Origin: an uncultured Pelagibacteraceae bacterium
GTDB taxonomy: Bacteria > Pseudomonadota > Alphaproteobacteria > Pelagibacterales > AG-422-B15
Assembly (NCBI GenBank): GCA_902610585.1
Contig: CACLWE010000005.1
Coordinates: 42,081-106,080 of the forward strand
Reading direction: 5' to 3'
DNA: 64,000 nucleotides
Shown: piece after piece, positions 52,087-64,000 of the stretch
Layout of the letters: every line of letters starts with the position of its first letter
Numbering within the stretch: the first letter of the stretch is position 1
Position numbers and translations under genes: made by a program
The notes under the pieces: generated by a model
The model's database searches: none
Told to the model about the DNA's origin: nothing
The model's input: only the letters and a program-made list of their open reading frames with translations

Positions 52087-53251
52087 TAATAAAACTGTAA
52101 CTGTTAATTTTGGACCAGTACACCCCGCAGCACATGGCGTTTTGAGACTCATTCTTGATCTAGATGGAGAAATTGTAGAAAGGGCTGACCCGCACATCGG
52201 GCTTTTACATAGGGGCACTGAAAAACTTATCGAACATAAAACTTATCTTCAAGCAATACCATATTTTGACAGACTGGATTATGTTGCACCCATGAACCAG
52301 GAGCATGCTTTTGCATTAGCAATAGAAAAATTGCTAAATGTAGAAGTGCCTTTGAGAGGACAATATATTAGGGTTTTATTTGCCGAAATTGGGCGTCTCT
52401 TAAGCCACCTACTAAATGTTACCACAACAGCAATGGATGTGGGGGCTATGACACCAATCACATGGGGTTTTGATGAAAGAGAAAAGCTATTAGATTTTTA
52501 TGAGGAAGTATCTGGATCTAGATTTCATGCAGCCTATTTTCGAGCAGGTGGTGTTCATCAAGATTTACCTGACGGATTAACTGATAAGATATTTAATTTT
52601 TGTAATAATTTCCCAAAAGCAATTGATGATATTGAAAGCATGTTGACTGAAAATAGAATATTTAAACAACGAAATGTAAATATCGGTAAAGTATCAAAGG
52701 AAGATGCTGTTGATCGTGGTTTTAGCGGATTCATATTAAGAGCATGCGGTGTACCATGGGATTTAAGAAAGTCTCAACCGTATGATTGTTACGACAAACT
52801 TGAATTCAAAGTTCCAGTTGGTCAAAACGGCGATTGTTATGACCGTTATCTATGTCAGATTGAAGAAATGAGAGAAAGTACGAAAATCATGCTTCAATGT
52901 CTTGATCAGATGCCTAAAGGAGAAGTGATCAATAGAGATTCCAAAATTGCAGCGCCCAAAAGGGAAGATATGAAACAATCAATGGAAGCCATAATCCACC
53001 ATTTTAAATTTTTTACTGAAGGCTTTCATGTACCTGAAGGAGAAATCTATTCTGCCGTTGAGGCTCCCAAAGGTGAATTTGGGGTATATTTAATTTCTGA
53101 TGGAACCAGCAGACCTTATAGGTGTAAAATTAGAGCCCCTGGATTTGCTCACTTGCAGGCATTTGATTTGCTCTCAAAAGGCCATCTTCTAGCAGATGTC
53201 CCTGCAATTCTTGGATCAATTGCAATAGTTTTCGGTGAGGTTGATAGATGA
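52079..53251 (+). CDS. nuoD: NADH-quinone oxidoreductase subunit D
   Basis: [45 protein letters not shown]. Confidence 0.97.
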   Translation: MSNNKTVTVNFGPVHPAAHGVLRLILDLDGEIVERADPHIGLLHRGTEKLIEHKTYLQAIPYFDRLDYVAPMNQEHAFALAIEKLLNVEVPLRGQYIRVLFAEIGRLLSHLLNVTTTAMDVGAMTPITWGFDEREKLLDFYEEVSGSRFHAAYFRAGGVHQDLPDGLTDKIFNFCNNFPKAIDDIESMLTENRIFKQRNVNIGKVSKEDAVDRGFSGFILRACGVPWDLRKSQPYDCYDKLEFKVPVGQNGDCYDRYLCQIEEMRESTKIMLQCLDQMPKGEVINRDSKIAAPKREDMKQSMEAIIHHFKFFTEGFHVPEGEIYSAVEAPKGEFGVYLISDGTSRPYRCKIRAPGFAHLQAFDLLSKGHLLADVPAILGSIAIVFGEVDR

Positions 53252-53805
53252 GCAATCAAAAAAATGCCTTTCTGTTTAATACGGAAAATGAAATTAAGGC
53301 AAAAGAAATTCTTCTTAAATATCCCACTGATAGAAGGCAAAGTGCAATCATGCCTTTGCTTGATTTAGCGCAAAGACAAAATGAAAACTGGTTGAGCAGG
53401 GATATAGTTGAGTATGTAGCGGATTACTTAGAAATGCCTTTTATTAAGGCTTGGGAAGTAGTTACTTTTTATTCAATGTATTACACAAAATATAATGGTA
53501 AATATTTAGTACAAGTTTGTGGAACAACACCTTGTTGGTTAAGAGGTTCAGATCAAGTTATAAAAGCGTGCAAAGAAGTTATTTCACCAGAACCAAATAC
53601 AGTTTCAAGCGATGGTTTATTTTCATGGATGCAAGTTGAGTGTCTTGGTGCTTGTGTGAATGCTCCACTTGTTCAAATCAATGACGATTATTATGAAGAT
53701 TTGACTTACGATACAACGAAAAACGTTTTGCAATCTCTTATAGATGGCTCGCCACTGAGTATAGGTTCACAAAGTGGCCGTAAAAGTTCAAAGGCAGTGT
53801 CTTAA
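53248..53805 (+). CDS. nuoE: NADH-quinone oxidoreductase subunit E
   Basis: [47 protein letters not shown]. Confidence 0.96.
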   Translation: MSNQKNAFLFNTENEIKAKEILLKYPTDRRQSAIMPLLDLAQRQNENWLSRDIVEYVADYLEMPFIKAWEVVTFYSMYYTKYNGKYLVQVCGTTPCWLRGSDQVIKACKEVISPEPNTVSSDGLFSWMQVECLGACVNAPLVQINDDYYEDLTYDTTKNVLQSLIDGSPLSIGSQSGRKSSKAVS

Positions 53806-55073
53806 TGTTAAAAGAAAAAGATAAAATATTTACTAATTTATTTGGCGATGAGCCTTTTCATTTAAAAAATGCACAGGCAAGAGGTGATTGGGATAATACA
53901 AAAGAACTTATTAAAAAAGGAAGAGAATGGATAATTGATGAGATGAAAAAATCTGAGTTAAGGGGAAGAGGAGGTGCAGGTTTCCCTACTGGATTAAAAT
54001 GGTCATTTATGCCTAAAGATTCAAAGCTTACTAATTACCTTGTTGTTAATGCAGATGAGTCTGAACCAGGTACCTGCAAAGATAGAGATATGATACGAAA
54101 TGAGCCTCATAAGCTTATTGAAGGATGTTTGTTAGCATCTTTTGCTATGAATGCTCATACTTGTTACATTTATATTCGCGGTGAATATTTTAATGAAGCT
54201 GTTGTTCTTCAAAAAGCGATTGACGAAGCATACGACGCTGGGTTAATTGGGAAAAATGCTGCTAAGTCGGGTTGGGATTTCGATATATTTTTACATCGAG
54301 GCGCAGGAGCATACATATGTGGAGAGGAGACAGCTCTACTTGAAAGCTTGGAGGGAAAAAAGGGCCACCCAAGACTCAAACCTCCTTTTCCAGCTAATAA
54401 AGGTCTATACGGATCGCCAACTACTGTAAATAATGTTGAAACCATAGCTGTTGTTCCAACGATTTTAAGAAGAGGTGGAGAATGGTTTTCATCTTTTGGT
54501 CGACCAAAAAATACAGGGACAAAAGTTTTTTGCATTTCTGGTCATGTTAATAATCCTTGCAATATAGAGGAAGAAATGAGCATTCCTCTTAGGGAGCTTG
54601 TAGAAAAGCATGCTGGAGGAGTAACTGGTGGATGGGATAATCTTAAAGCTGTAATTCCTGGAGGCTCATCTGTTCCACTTATACCAAAATCAACTTGCGA
54701 TACTGTCCTGATGGATTTCGATTCACTGTCTGCAGTCAAAAGCGGGTTAGGCACAGCCGCTGTAATCGTAATGGATAAAAGCACTGACCTCGTCAAAGCT
54801 ATCTCTAAGCTATCTCACTTTTATAAACACGAAAGTTGCGGTCAATGCACGCCTTGTAGAGAAGGAACAGGGTGGATGTGGAGAATGATGGAGAAAATTG
54901 GAAACGGTCATGCAAGTTCAAATGATATTGATAAGTTACTTGATGTAACAAAGCAAATCGAAGGCCATACAATTTGCGCGCTTGGTGATGCTGCGGCATG
55001 GCCAATTCAAGGTTTGTTTAGGCATTTTAGAGATGAAATAGAAGAGCAACTTAAAAAGACTAAGGCTGCATAA
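53805..55073 (+). CDS. nuoF: NADH-quinone oxidoreductase subunit F
   Basis: [70 protein letters not shown]. Confidence 0.97.
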   Translation: MLKEKDKIFTNLFGDEPFHLKNAQARGDWDNTKELIKKGREWIIDEMKKSELRGRGGAGFPTGLKWSFMPKDSKLTNYLVVNADESEPGTCKDRDMIRNEPHKLIEGCLLASFAMNAHTCYIYIRGEYFNEAVVLQKAIDEAYDAGLIGKNAAKSGWDFDIFLHRGAGAYICGEETALLESLEGKKGHPRLKPPFPANKGLYGSPTTVNNVETIAVVPTILRRGGEWFSSFGRPKNTGTKVFCISGHVNNPCNIEEEMSIPLRELVEKHAGGVTGGWDNLKAVIPGGSSVPLIPKSTCDTVLMDFDSLSAVKSGLGTAAVIVMDKSTDLVKAISKLSHFYKHESCGQCTPCREGTGWMWRMMEKIGNGHASSNDIDKLLDVTKQIEGHTICALGDAAAWPIQGLFRHFRDEIEEQLKKTKAA

Positions 55074-57583
55074 TGGCAAAAGTAAAAATAAATGGGTCCG
55101 AGATTGAAGTATCTGATGGCATGACGATACTGCAGGCATGTGAAGAGGCAGGAATTGAAATACCAAGATTTTGCTACCATGATCGTCTTTCAATAGCAGG
55201 TAATTGTAGAATGTGCCTTGTTGATGTGGAAGGTTCACCTAAACCAGTAGCATCGTGCGCGATGCCAATTAACGAAGGCATGTCAATTCATACAAATACT
55301 CAGTCTGTAAAAAAAGCGAGAGAAGGTGTAATGGAGTTTTTGCTAATTAATCACCCACTAGATTGCCCAGTTTGTGATCAAGGCGGTGAGTGCGATCTAC
55401 AAGATCAAACTATTGCCTTTGGTCCTGAAAATTCAAGGTTCGAAGAGAATAAAAGGGCAGTTGAAGAAAAGCATATGGGCCCATTGATTAAAACTTATAT
55501 GACTCGATGCATTCACTGCACAAGGTGTATCCGATTTGCAGATGAAGTAGCGGGAGTAAATCAATTAGGAGCAGTAAATCGCGGCGAAAATATGGAAATA
55601 ACAACTTATTTAGAAAAGACATTAGACTCCGAGCTATCGGCTAATATCGTTGATTTATGTCCGGTAGGTGCACTTACATCGAAACCATATCAATTTGAAG
55701 CTAGACCTTGGGAATTAAAGAAGACAGAAACGATTGATGTTATGGATGCGGTAGGGTCGAATATTAGAGTTGATACTTACGGGTGGAAAGTAAAAAGAGT
55801 ATTACCCGTGCTTAATGAAGATATTAATGAAGAGTGGATATCAGATAAAACAAGGTATGCATGCGATGGACTTTTAAATCAACGTCTAGACACACCCTAC
55901 ATAAAAAAGAATAACAAATTAGAGCAAGTTTCATGGGAAGAAACTTTTTCTCAATTAAAAAAACTTGTTATGGACTCAGATCCTGATGAAATTGCGTTTT
56001 TAGTAGGTGATTTTATTGATTTAGAAACAAGCTACTTAATAAAAAAATTATCGGAAGATCTAAACATCAAGGCAGTTGACGGAAGACAGGAAGGATGTAA
56101 AGTTCCATTCAACCATAGATCTCAGTTCTTATTTAATTCTAAAATTAAAGGCATTGATGAAACAGATTGTATTTTAATGATTGGAACGAACACGCGCGAA
56201 GAAGCTGCAATTATTAATTCAAGAATAAGGAAAAGAGTTATTTCATCAAATATTCCAGTTGCACTGATTGGAAAAAATGTGGATCTTACATATAAATACA
56301 ATCACTTGGGCGATGATATAAATATCCTTACAGATCTTTTAAATGATAAAAACTCATTTTATAAAAAGTTAACAAATGCCTTAAAGCCAATGATTATTAT
56401 TGGCCAGTCCGTGTTAAACCGTGATGACTCATTGCAGATTTACTCTCTACTTGAAACATTTACAGATAAATTCAATCTCATTCAGGAAGATTGGAATGGA
56501 TTTAATGTATTACAGCTTGCCGCTGCAAGAGCAGGTATTCTTGAGATGGGTCTTATACAAAAAAATAAATCAGTCGATGATTTGGTTGCCGATGCAGAAA
56601 AAGGTAAATTCAAATTAGTGTTTTCATTTGGTGCTGATGAAATCAGTTATGAAAATTTTTCTAATTGTAAAATAGTTTATATGGGCACACATGGTGATAG
56701 AGGCGCAAACGCCGCTGATTTTATATTGCCTGCAGCAGCATATACTGAAAAAGATGCAATTTTTATAAACACTGAAGGGAGAGTTCAATACGCAAATAAA
56801 GCAAGTTTTCCTCCAGGTGAAGCTAGGGAAGATTGGAAAATTATTAATCAATTCAGTGAAGTCCTTGAACTAAAGTGGTCGTTTTTAGAATTGTATGATG
56901 TAAGGGATGAAATGTTTGCAAAGTTTCCTCATCTTAAAGAAGACTTTAATGATCAAAATAATGGACTCGTTAAAATTATTGATAATAAAGCTAATGAAGA
57001 AGTAGAAATCATTAATAAGGATACAAGATCAAGCCAAGAAAAAAAGAATGATACAATCAATGGTAATATCAAGAGCTTTGAAGAAAATTCGGCAAAAAAA
57101 ATATTTAATACAGCTTGGGCTGATCTAAATGATCGCCAGAGAGAGTATCTGAGAAAATATAATTATCCTGAGACATGGTCAGAGTTTACAGAGTATTATG
57201 GCTTTAAAGTTGTTAATGATATTAAGAAGAAGAATAACGTCGTGTTGCCCTATGAGGATCAATACGCAAATAGTATAGGAAAAGCTTGGAATGATCTTAC
57301 TTATAATCAAAAGAAATGGGCTTATACTAAAAGAAATAAAAATAATTTAATTGGATTAGCAGATGATGCAAATTTTTCACCTGATGGAATTGTCGTTTTA
57401 AACGACAATCAAGAGGCATACTATGCTCAACCAAAAGAAATTAACTTTAAAATAAAAAACTTAAGTTTCAGTATTGAAGACTTTTATATAAACGACTCAA
57501 TTACAAGACATTCTAGTACGATGGCCGAATGCAGCCGAGCTAGAAGTGAAGTAAGGTCATCGGTAACGGAAAAGGCCTCATAA
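55073..57583 (+). CDS. nuoG: NADH-quinone oxidoreductase subunit G with C-terminal insertion
   Basis: [50 protein letters not shown]-terminal [18 protein letters not shown]. Confidence 0.95.
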   Translation: MAKVKINGSEIEVSDGMTILQACEEAGIEIPRFCYHDRLSIAGNCRMCLVDVEGSPKPVASCAMPINEGMSIHTNTQSVKKAREGVMEFLLINHPLDCPVCDQGGECDLQDQTIAFGPENSRFEENKRAVEEKHMGPLIKTYMTRCIHCTRCIRFADEVAGVNQLGAVNRGENMEITTYLEKTLDSELSANIVDLCPVGALTSKPYQFEARPWELKKTETIDVMDAVGSNIRVDTYGWKVKRVLPVLNEDINEEWISDKTRYACDGLLNQRLDTPYIKKNNKLEQVSWEETFSQLKKLVMDSDPDEIAFLVGDFIDLETSYLIKKLSEDLNIKAVDGRQEGCKVPFNHRSQFLFNSKIKGIDETDCILMIGTNTREEAAIINSRIRKRVISSNIPVALIGKNVDLTYKYNHLGDDINILTDLLNDKNSFYKKLTNALKPMIIIGQSVLNRDDSLQIYSLLETFTDKFNLIQEDWNGFNVLQLAAARAGILEMGLIQKNKSVDDLVADAEKGKFKLVFSFGADEISYENFSNCKIVYMGTHGDRGANAADFILPAAAYTEKDAIFINTEGRVQYANKASFPPGEAREDWKIINQFSEVLELKWSFLELYDVRDEMFAKFPHLKEDFNDQNNGLVKIIDNKANEEVEIINKDTRSSQEKKNDTINGNIKSFEENSAKKIFNTAWADLNDRQREYLRKYNYPETWSEFTEYYGFKVVNDIKKKNNVVLPYEDQYANSIGKAWNDLTYNQKKWAYTKRNKNNLIGLADDANFSPDGIVVLNDNQEAYYAQPKEINFKIKNLSFSIEDFYINDSITRHSSTMAECSRARSEVRSSVTEKAS

Positions 57584-58596
57584 TGATTAGCTTAGCTCAA
57601 ACGTACTTTATCGAAGTAATGACCATTATTCTTTATTGCCTACTTATTTTTGTTCCCTTACTTCTAGGTGTTGTAATGGCGTTATATGCAGATAGAAAAA
57701 TATGGGCAGCAGTTCAAAAAAGGAGAGGCCCAAATGTGGTTGGCCCGTATGGTTTGTTCCAAGTTCCTGCTGATGGATTAAAATTTATTTTTAAAGAAAT
57801 TATTTTACCCGACGGCTCTGACAAAACAGTTTTCCTAATTGCTCCCATTATAACTCTTGCTCTATCAATTACAGCCTGGGCAGTTGTACCAGTTCAGGCG
57901 GGGGTAGTATTAGCTAATATAAATGTAGGAATCTTATACATTTTTGCAATTAGCTCTCTTGGTGTCTATGGAATTCTGATGGCTGGATGGTCTTCAAACA
58001 GTAAGTATCCTTTTTTTGGTGCTCTAAGATCAGCTGCTCAAATGGTTTCTTACGAAGTTTCCATAGGTTTTGTAATAATAACTGTCTTGCTATGTGTAGG
58101 CTCACTTAACTTGACTGAAATAGTAATGGCTCAAAAGACAATGTGGTTTTTCATACCTTTATTTCCAATGTTTATTGTTTTTTTTATATCCGCACTAGCT
58201 GAAACGAACAGACCTCCATTTGATCTTCCTGAAGCAGAGTCTGAGTTAGTAGCTGGATATCAAACAGAGTATTCAGGAATGCCATTCGTTTTGTTTATGT
58301 TTGGAGAATACATAAATATTTTATTAATGTGCGCAATGACCACTATCCTATTCCTTGGGGGGTGGTTGCCGCCAATTGATATTTATCCACTAAATGCTGT
58401 TCCTGGATTTGTTTGGTTCTTATTGAAAGTAACTTTTGTTTTTTACTTATTTGCTATGGTTAAAGCATTTGTTCCAAGGTATCGATATGACCAATTAATG
58501 CGACTTGGCTGGAAAGTTTTCTTGCCTTTATCACTTTTTGCAGTTGTAGCAACATCTTCGATATTGTTCTTTTTTAATCTAGCCCCAGGAATGTAA
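57583..58596 (+). CDS. nuoH: NADH-quinone oxidoreductase subunit H
   Basis: [65 protein letters not shown]. Confidence 0.97.
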   Translation: MISLAQTYFIEVMTIILYCLLIFVPLLLGVVMALYADRKIWAAVQKRRGPNVVGPYGLFQVPADGLKFIFKEIILPDGSDKTVFLIAPIITLALSITAWAVVPVQAGVVLANINVGILYIFAISSLGVYGILMAGWSSNSKYPFFGALRSAAQMVSYEVSIGFVIITVLLCVGSLNLTEIVMAQKTMWFFIPLFPMFIVFFISALAETNRPPFDLPEAESELVAGYQTEYSGMPFVLFMFGEYINILLMCAMTTILFLGGWLPPIDIYPLNAVPGFVWFLLKVTFVFYLFAMVKAFVPRYRYDQLMRLGWKVFLPLSLFAVVATSSILFFFNLAPGM

Positions 58597-59081
58597 TGAA
58601 AATAATTAATTTTTTAAAATCGTTCCTTCTTATAGATTTTTTAAAAGCTTTCTATTTAGCTCAGAAATATTTTTTTAGAAAAAAAGCAACAATTAATTAT
58701 CCTTTTGAAAAAGGTAAATTAAGCCCTCGATTCAGAGGTGAGCATGCCTTGAGAAGATATCCGAGTGGTGAGGAAAGGTGTATAGGGTGTAAATTGTGTG
58801 AAGCTGTATGTCCAGCTCAAGCGATAACAATTGAAACACAACCTCGCGATGATGGAACAAGAAGAACGCTTAGGTATGATATTGACATGGTTAAATGTAT
58901 CTACTGCGGTTTATGTGAGGAGTCGTGTCCAGTTGATGCAATTGTACAGGGTCCAAATTTTGAATTTACAACTGAAACAAGAAAAGAACTTTATTATACG
59001 AAAGAAAAATTGCTTGAAAACGGTGATAGATGGGAAACAGTTATTGCTGAGAACTTAGAAGCTGATGCAAAATATAGATAA
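58596..59081 (+). CDS. nuoI: NADH-quinone oxidoreductase subunit I
   Basis: [59 protein letters not shown]. Confidence 0.97.
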   Translation: MKIINFLKSFLLIDFLKAFYLAQKYFFRKKATINYPFEKGKLSPRFRGEHALRRYPSGEERCIGCKLCEAVCPAQAITIETQPRDDGTRRTLRYDIDMVKCIYCGLCEESCPVDAIVQGPNFEFTTETRKELYYTKEKLLENGDRWETVIAENLEADAKYR

Positions 59082-59696
59082 ATGACAGCTCAATTATTAA
59101 CATTTTATTTATTTTCAGTGGTTATTTTAATTTCTTCATTGATGGTTATTTCAACTAAAAACCCAGTCCATTCAGTATTGTTCTTAATTCTTTCATTTTT
59201 GAATGCCGCCGGCTTATTCGTTATTCTTCATGCCGAATTTTTGGCAATGATACTTATAATTGTTTATGTTGGTGCCGTTGCAGTACTTTTTTTATTTGTT
59301 GTAATGATGTTAGATTTTAAAACATCAATCAATAAGGATAATATTTTACAATATATTCCGATAGGAATTTTGATTGGCGTAGTATTTATTGCAGAGTTAA
59401 TAATTGTTTTAATTAACACAAAGTTTGACTTGTCAAATATTCAAGTGTTACCAAATCCTCTTTCAGATTTTACTGGTAAGTCTAATACAGAGGCAATTGG
59501 CTCAGTTTTGTATACAGACTACATTCTATATTTCCAACTTTCAGGTGTAATTCTGTTAGTTGCAATGATTGGTTCTATTGTATTAACTCTCCGCGAAAGA
59601 GAAGGCGTAAAGAGGCAAGTTGTTTCAGAGCAACTACAACGACAGGGCAAAATTGATTTAGTAGATGTAAAATCAGGAAAAGGTGTTGATATTTAA
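59082..59696 (+). CDS. nuoJ: NADH-quinone oxidoreductase subunit J
   Basis: [54 protein letters not shown]. Confidence 0.96.
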   Translation: MTAQLLTFYLFSVVILISSLMVISTKNPVHSVLFLILSFLNAAGLFVILHAEFLAMILIIVYVGAVAVLFLFVVMMLDFKTSINKDNILQYIPIGILIGVVFIAELIIVLINTKFDLSNIQVLPNPLSDFTGKSNTEAIGSVLYTDYILYFQLSGVILLVAMIGSIVLTLREREGVKRQVVSEQLQRQGKIDLVDVKSGKGVDI

Positions 59697-60001
59697 TGAT
59701 TGAATTAAATCAATTTTTAATTTTATCTGCTTTATTGTTTGCAATTGGCGTTATTGGCATTTTTTTAAACCGAAAAAATGTGATTATTATTTTAATGTCA
59801 ATTGAAATCATTTTGCTCTCTGTCAATTTAAATCTTATTGCTTTTTCATATTTTTTAAATGATCTAACTGGGCAAATATTCTCTCTTTTTGTGCTTACTG
59901 TTGCTGCTGCTGAAGCTGCAATTGGACTTGCTATACTTGTAATTTATAACAGAAATGCTGGCAGTATAGAGATTGAAAAAATTAACGCCTTAAAGGGGTA
60001 A
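59696..60001 (+). CDS. nuoK: NADH-quinone oxidoreductase subunit K
   Basis: [44 protein letters not shown]. Confidence 0.96.
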   Translation: MIELNQFLILSALLFAIGVIGIFLNRKNVIIILMSIEIILLSVNLNLIAFSYFLNDLTGQIFSLFVLTVAAAEAAIGLAILVIYNRNAGSIEIEKINALKG

Positions 60002-60007
60002 TGTTAA

Positions 60008-61930
60008 ATGGCGCATAGTATAATTTTATTGCCCTTGATTGGGTTCTTGATTTCTTGTTCGTTATCATTTTTTAAGTCTAATAAATTTATTGACCGAGCA
60101 GCGGAGATCATCACCTCATTACTTATTACTATTACAGCAATATTTTCGTTTTATATTTTTATTGATAATATTGGGGATCCATCGTTTGTATCAATCAAAC
60201 TATTTAACTGGATATCCTCTGGTTCATTCAATGCTGATTGGTCAATTTATCTAGATACAGCTACAAGAGTAATGCTTGTAGTAATTACTAGCGTATCAGC
60301 TTTAGTTCATATTTATTCAATTGGTTATATGTCTCATGATGATAGCAAGCCTCGTTTTATGGGTTACTTGTCATTATTCACATTTGCTATGTTGATGCTT
60401 GTTACTGCAGATAATTTTTTGCAACTTTTCTTTGGCTGGGAGGGTGTTGGACTTGCCTCTTATTTATTAATTGGGTTTTGGTATAAAAAACCAACCGCAA
60501 ATGCCGCTGCAATTAAAGCATTTATAGTAAATCGCATAGGTGATTTTGGATTAGCTTTAGGTATTTTTACAATATTTATTGTTTTTGGCAGCATCGAATA
60601 CCAGACAGTATTTAATAATGTCACATCTTTTAAAAACGTAAATTTCAATTTTTTAGGTATTGAACTACATGCACTGACTTTAATTTGTATTTTCTTATTT
60701 ATTGGCGCTATGGGCAAGTCAGCTCAATTATTTCTTCATACATGGCTTCCAGATGCAATGGAAGGCCCTACACCAGTATCTGCATTAATACATGCGGCAA
60801 CAATGGTTACAGCTGGAGTATTTCTTGTAGTTCGATGTTCACCTTTATTTGATTTGGCTCCTGTTGCTTTGGACTTTGTAGTTTTGATTGGAGCAAGTAC
60901 TGCATTCTTTGCGGCTACCGTTGGACTGGTTCAAAATGATATTAAGCGTATTATTGCATATTCAACTTGCAGTCAATTAGGCTACATGTTCGTTGCAGCT
61001 GGACTTGGAGCTTACGGTGCAGCTATGTTCCATTTATTTACACATGCATTTTTTAAGGCGCTTCTATTTTTAGGAGCTGGATCAGTTATTCATGCCGTTC
61101 ATGAAGAACAGGATATAAGAAAAATGGGAGGTATAAGTAATTTTGTTCCAATAACTCAACTAATGATGATAATTGGAACAATTTCACTTATGGGTTTTCC
61201 GTTCACCTCTGGCTATTACTCAAAAGATGCAATCATAGAAACAGCTTATTTATCTAATTCCAATTTCGCAGACTATGCATATATCTTACTTACAGTCGGT
61301 GTTGTGATGACATCTTTCTATTCATGGAGGCTTATGTTTCTTGTTTTCAATGGAAAAACAAGAATGGCTGAAGAAGATCTTAGTAAAGTTCATGAGTCTT
61401 CCTCAGTAATGTTAATTCCTCTAATAATTTTAGCAATTGGAGCTTTGTTTTTTGGATTTTTATTCAAAAGCTATTTTATCGGTTATTACAGCGATGTATT
61501 TTGGAATGGCTCAATTATCGTCCACCATGAAGATCACCATTCTATTCCTCTCTTAATATATTATTTGCCTGCAATTTTAGGCATAGTTGGATTTATTATC
61601 GCTTGGTTCATGTATATTAGAAAATCAGATATGGCTAAGAATATAGCCGAGTTAAATAAGCCGCTTTACAATTTTCTAATAAATAAATGGTATTTCGACG
61701 AGTTGTATAATTCTATTTTTGTAAAACCAGCTATGGCGATTGGCCAGATTTTTTGGAAGTTTATTGATGGTTTAATTATTGATGGTTACGGACCTAACGG
61801 AATAGCTGCTTTAGTGAGCAGAATATCAATAAAAGCAAAGCAAGTTCAATCTGGATTTATTTACCATTATGCTTTTGCCATTTTAATTGGTCTTTCAATT
61901 ATTATTACTTTCATAATTTTTAGGTTCTAA
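60008..61930 (+). CDS. nuoL: NADH-quinone oxidoreductase subunit L
   Basis: YLSLFTFAMLMLVTADNFLQLFFGWEGVGLASYLLIGFWY; HTWLPDAMEGPTPVSALIHAATMVTAGVF. Confidence 0.97.
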   Translation: MAHSIILLPLIGFLISCSLSFFKSNKFIDRAAEIITSLLITITAIFSFYIFIDNIGDPSFVSIKLFNWISSGSFNADWSIYLDTATRVMLVVITSVSALVHIYSIGYMSHDDSKPRFMGYLSLFTFAMLMLVTADNFLQLFFGWEGVGLASYLLIGFWYKKPTANAAAIKAFIVNRIGDFGLALGIFTIFIVFGSIEYQTVFNNVTSFKNVNFNFLGIELHALTLICIFLFIGAMGKSAQLFLHTWLPDAMEGPTPVSALIHAATMVTAGVFLVVRCSPLFDLAPVALDFVVLIGASTAFFAATVGLVQNDIKRIIAYSTCSQLGYMFVAAGLGAYGAAMFHLFTHAFFKALLFLGAGSVIHAVHEEQDIRKMGGISNFVPITQLMMIIGTISLMGFPFTSGYYSKDAIIETAYLSNSNFADYAYILLTVGVVMTSFYSWRLMFLVFNGKTRMAEEDLSKVHESSSVMLIPLIILAIGALFFGFLFKSYFIGYYSDVFWNGSIIVHHEDHHSIPLLIYYLPAILGIVGFIIAWFMYIRKSDMAKNIAELNKPLYNFLINKWYFDELYNSIFVKPAMAIGQIFWKFIDGLIIDGYGPNGIAALVSRISIKAKQVQSGFIYHYAFAILIGLSIIITFIIFRF

Positions 61931-61933
61931 AAA

Positions 61934-63415
61934 ATGAGTGAAATTCCAATCTTAAGTATTTTAATCTTTATACCGGTCGTTGGTATATTTTTTATGTTGT
62001 TGATAAGAAATAATGATGACCAAAGCTCGCAAAATTTAAAACACACCGCCTTATGGATCACTTTTTTAAATTTTATTATATCATTGTCGTTACTATTTTC
62101 ATTTGACTTAAATAATCCAGATTTTCAATTTGTAGAAAAATACGCATGGATAGAAAGTGGCATCAGTTATCATTTAGGTATAGATGGAGTTTCAATTTTA
62201 TTTGTAATACTGACAACAATGCTTGTACCTATTTGCATACTTGCAAGCTATGAAAGCATTAAATTTTCTGTAAAAGAATATTTAATTTCATTTTTAGCTT
62301 TAGAAACTTTTATGATTGGGGTTTTCTGCTCTCTTGATCTTGTACTATTTTATCTATTTTTTGAAGGAGGTTTAATTCCAATGTTCTTAATCATTGGGAT
62401 ATGGGGTGGAGAAAGAAGGGTTTATTCAACCTTCAAATTTTTTCTTTATACACTTGCGGGTTCAGTATTTATGCTACTTGCAATAATTTATATTTTCATT
62501 TCTACAGGCACAACTGATGTTGAAACACTCTTGGTGTATAATTTTACTACAAACGAACAATTAATATTGTGGATCGCATTTTTTACTTCATTCATGGTTA
62601 AGATACCTATGTGGCCTTTTCACACTTGGCTACCAGATGCCCACGTAGAAGCACCAACAGCTGGATCAGTTATACTTGCGGGCGTTCTATTAAAAATGGC
62701 TGGGTATGGCTTTATAAGATTTTCTATTGGTTTTTTTCCGGATGCATCAGAATTTTTTGCGCCATTTATATTTTCTCTTAGTGTTATAGCAATAATAGTG
62801 ACTTCTCTAATCGCATTAGTGCAAGAAGATATGAAAAAACTAATTGCTTATTCATCAGTTGCTCATATGGGATTTGTAACTTTAGGAATATTTACATTTA
62901 CTGTACAGGGAATAGAAGGTGGTATCATTCAAATGATAAGTCATGGCATTGTTTCTGCGGCATTATTTTTGTGTGTTGGCGTGGTATATGATCGTCTTCA
63001 TACAAGAGAAATTGCTAGATATGGAGGCTTAGTTAGTAAAATGCCTTTTTATTCATTTTCATTTATGATTTTTATATTGGCCAGTCTTGGCTTGCCTGGA
63101 ACGAGTGGTTTTATTGGCGAGTTTTTAGTACTCCTTTCAATATTTACGGTAAATACATATTTTGCGATATTTGCGACTACAGGTGTCGTATTGGCAGCCA
63201 CATATTCATTATGGCTTTATAGAAGAATAATATTTGGTGCTTTAATTAAAGATGATTTATCTGAAATGTTCGACTTAACAAGAAGAGAGATAATTATTTT
63301 TCTTCCCTTAATTATCCTAACAGTATTCATTGGCTTATATCCTAAACCAATCATAAATATAATTGAACCTTCAACAGAAAAAATTGTAAATCAAATTAAA
63401 ATGAAATTAGATTAA
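61934..63415 (+). CDS. nuoM: NADH-quinone oxidoreductase subunit M
   Basis: FFEGGLIPMFLIIGIWGG; FHTWLPDAHVEAPTAGSVILAGVLLKMAGYGFIRF. Confidence 0.97.
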   Translation: MSEIPILSILIFIPVVGIFFMLLIRNNDDQSSQNLKHTALWITFLNFIISLSLLFSFDLNNPDFQFVEKYAWIESGISYHLGIDGVSILFVILTTMLVPICILASYESIKFSVKEYLISFLALETFMIGVFCSLDLVLFYLFFEGGLIPMFLIIGIWGGERRVYSTFKFFLYTLAGSVFMLLAIIYIFISTGTTDVETLLVYNFTTNEQLILWIAFFTSFMVKIPMWPFHTWLPDAHVEAPTAGSVILAGVLLKMAGYGFIRFSIGFFPDASEFFAPFIFSLSVIAIIVTSLIALVQEDMKKLIAYSSVAHMGFVTLGIFTFTVQGIEGGIIQMISHGIVSAALFLCVGVVYDRLHTREIARYGGLVSKMPFYSFSFMIFILASLGLPGTSGFIGEFLVLLSIFTVNTYFAIFATTGVVLAATYSLWLYRRIIFGALIKDDLSEMFDLTRREIIIFLPLIILTVFIGLYPKPIINIIEPSTEKIVNQIKMKLD

Positions 63416-63416
63416 A

Positions 63417-64000
63417 ATGCAAAATTTAGTATACATATTACCTGAAATATTTTTATTTATAGTTGCAACAGTTTTGTTAGTAACCGGCTTGTTTTTGAAA
63501 AATATAAAGCTTATTAACTTGCTTGCTATATTTTCACTTTTAGTCGCAGTTATCTTAATTTTAAACCAACCCTTTCAATCAGCCTTTCTAAATAGTTTTG
63601 TCGTAGATGAATTTTCACTAGTACTAAAAGTTATGATACTAATCGGCTCCATTGCTTCATTGATTATGTTTGTATCAAGTAAAGATGACCTAAATATAAA
63701 TATTTATGAATTTCCAATTTTAATAATTTTCTCAACCATAGGTATGATGGTGATGGTTTCAGCAAATGATTTGCTTGCAATGTTTATAGGATTAGAGCTT
63801 CAATCATTAAGCCTTTACGTTCTAGCGGCTTTGAACAGAAACAGCTTACTGTCATCAGAAGCAGGAATTAAATATTTTATCCTCGGAGCTCTTTCCTCAG
63901 GCTTATTACTCTTTGGAATTTCATATATTTATGGATTTTCAGGAAATACAAACTTTAATCTAATCGCTGTAAATATTAACCCCGAAAGTCTGGGTTTAAT
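63417..64000 (+). CDS. nuoN: NADH-quinone oxidoreductase subunit N, 3'-truncated by window edge
   Basis: Frame open to window end (absent from ORF track): MQNLVYILPEIFLFIVATVLLVTGLFLK...SANDLLAMFIGLELQSLSLYVLAALNRNSLLSSEAGIKYFILGALSSGLLLFGISYIYG. Confidence 0.94.
   Translation, partial: MQNLVYILPEIFLFIVATVLLVTGLFLKNIKLINLLAIFSLLVAVILILNQPFQSAFLNSFVVDEFSLVLKVMILIGSIASLIMFVSSKDDLNINIYEFPILIIFSTIGMMVMVSANDLLAMFIGLELQSLSLYVLAALNRNSLLSSEAGIKYFILGALSSGLLLFGISYIYGFSGNTNFNLIAVNINPESLGL

Overview
The window is an A+T-rich, very compact stretch of chromosome that looks like a streamlined, probably marine, alphaproteobacterium. This placement is inferred from protein motifs and gene order, not from a database search. 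Most of it is core genome in familiar alphaproteobacterial blocks: nagZ(partial)-scpA-scpB; tatABC-serS-surE; yajC-secD-secF; uvrA/ssb-gyrA-coaD-ppi-queA-tgt; parE; glnB-GSII-GSI; tRNA-Leu-tig-clpP-clpX-lon-hup-tRNA-Val-tRNA-Asp; nuoA to nuoN (nuoN truncated by the window end). Three accessory segments interrupt these blocks: (i) a di-haem oxidoreductase plus Fe(3+) ABC transporter between scpB and tatA, (ii) enoyl-CoA hydratase, aldehyde dehydrogenase, acyl-CoA carboxylase beta and acyl-CoA dehydrogenase genes around parE, and (iii) a methyltransferase plus a tight five-gene minus-strand operon (SMP-30, GST, flavodoxin-fold oxidoreductase, membrane protein, BtuF-like) between tRNA-Asp and nuoA. 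I saw no mobile element, CRISPR array, prophage or rRNA, and no convincing wholly new system. The items most worth checking are the NuoG C-terminal insertion with an internal repeat, a PII protein with a T-loop one residue short, a 17-bp intercistronic hairpin after the iron-binding protein gene, the five-gene redox operon, all seven convergent gene pairs abutting or overlapping at their stops, and an unlisted 44-aa DUF2256-like gene.
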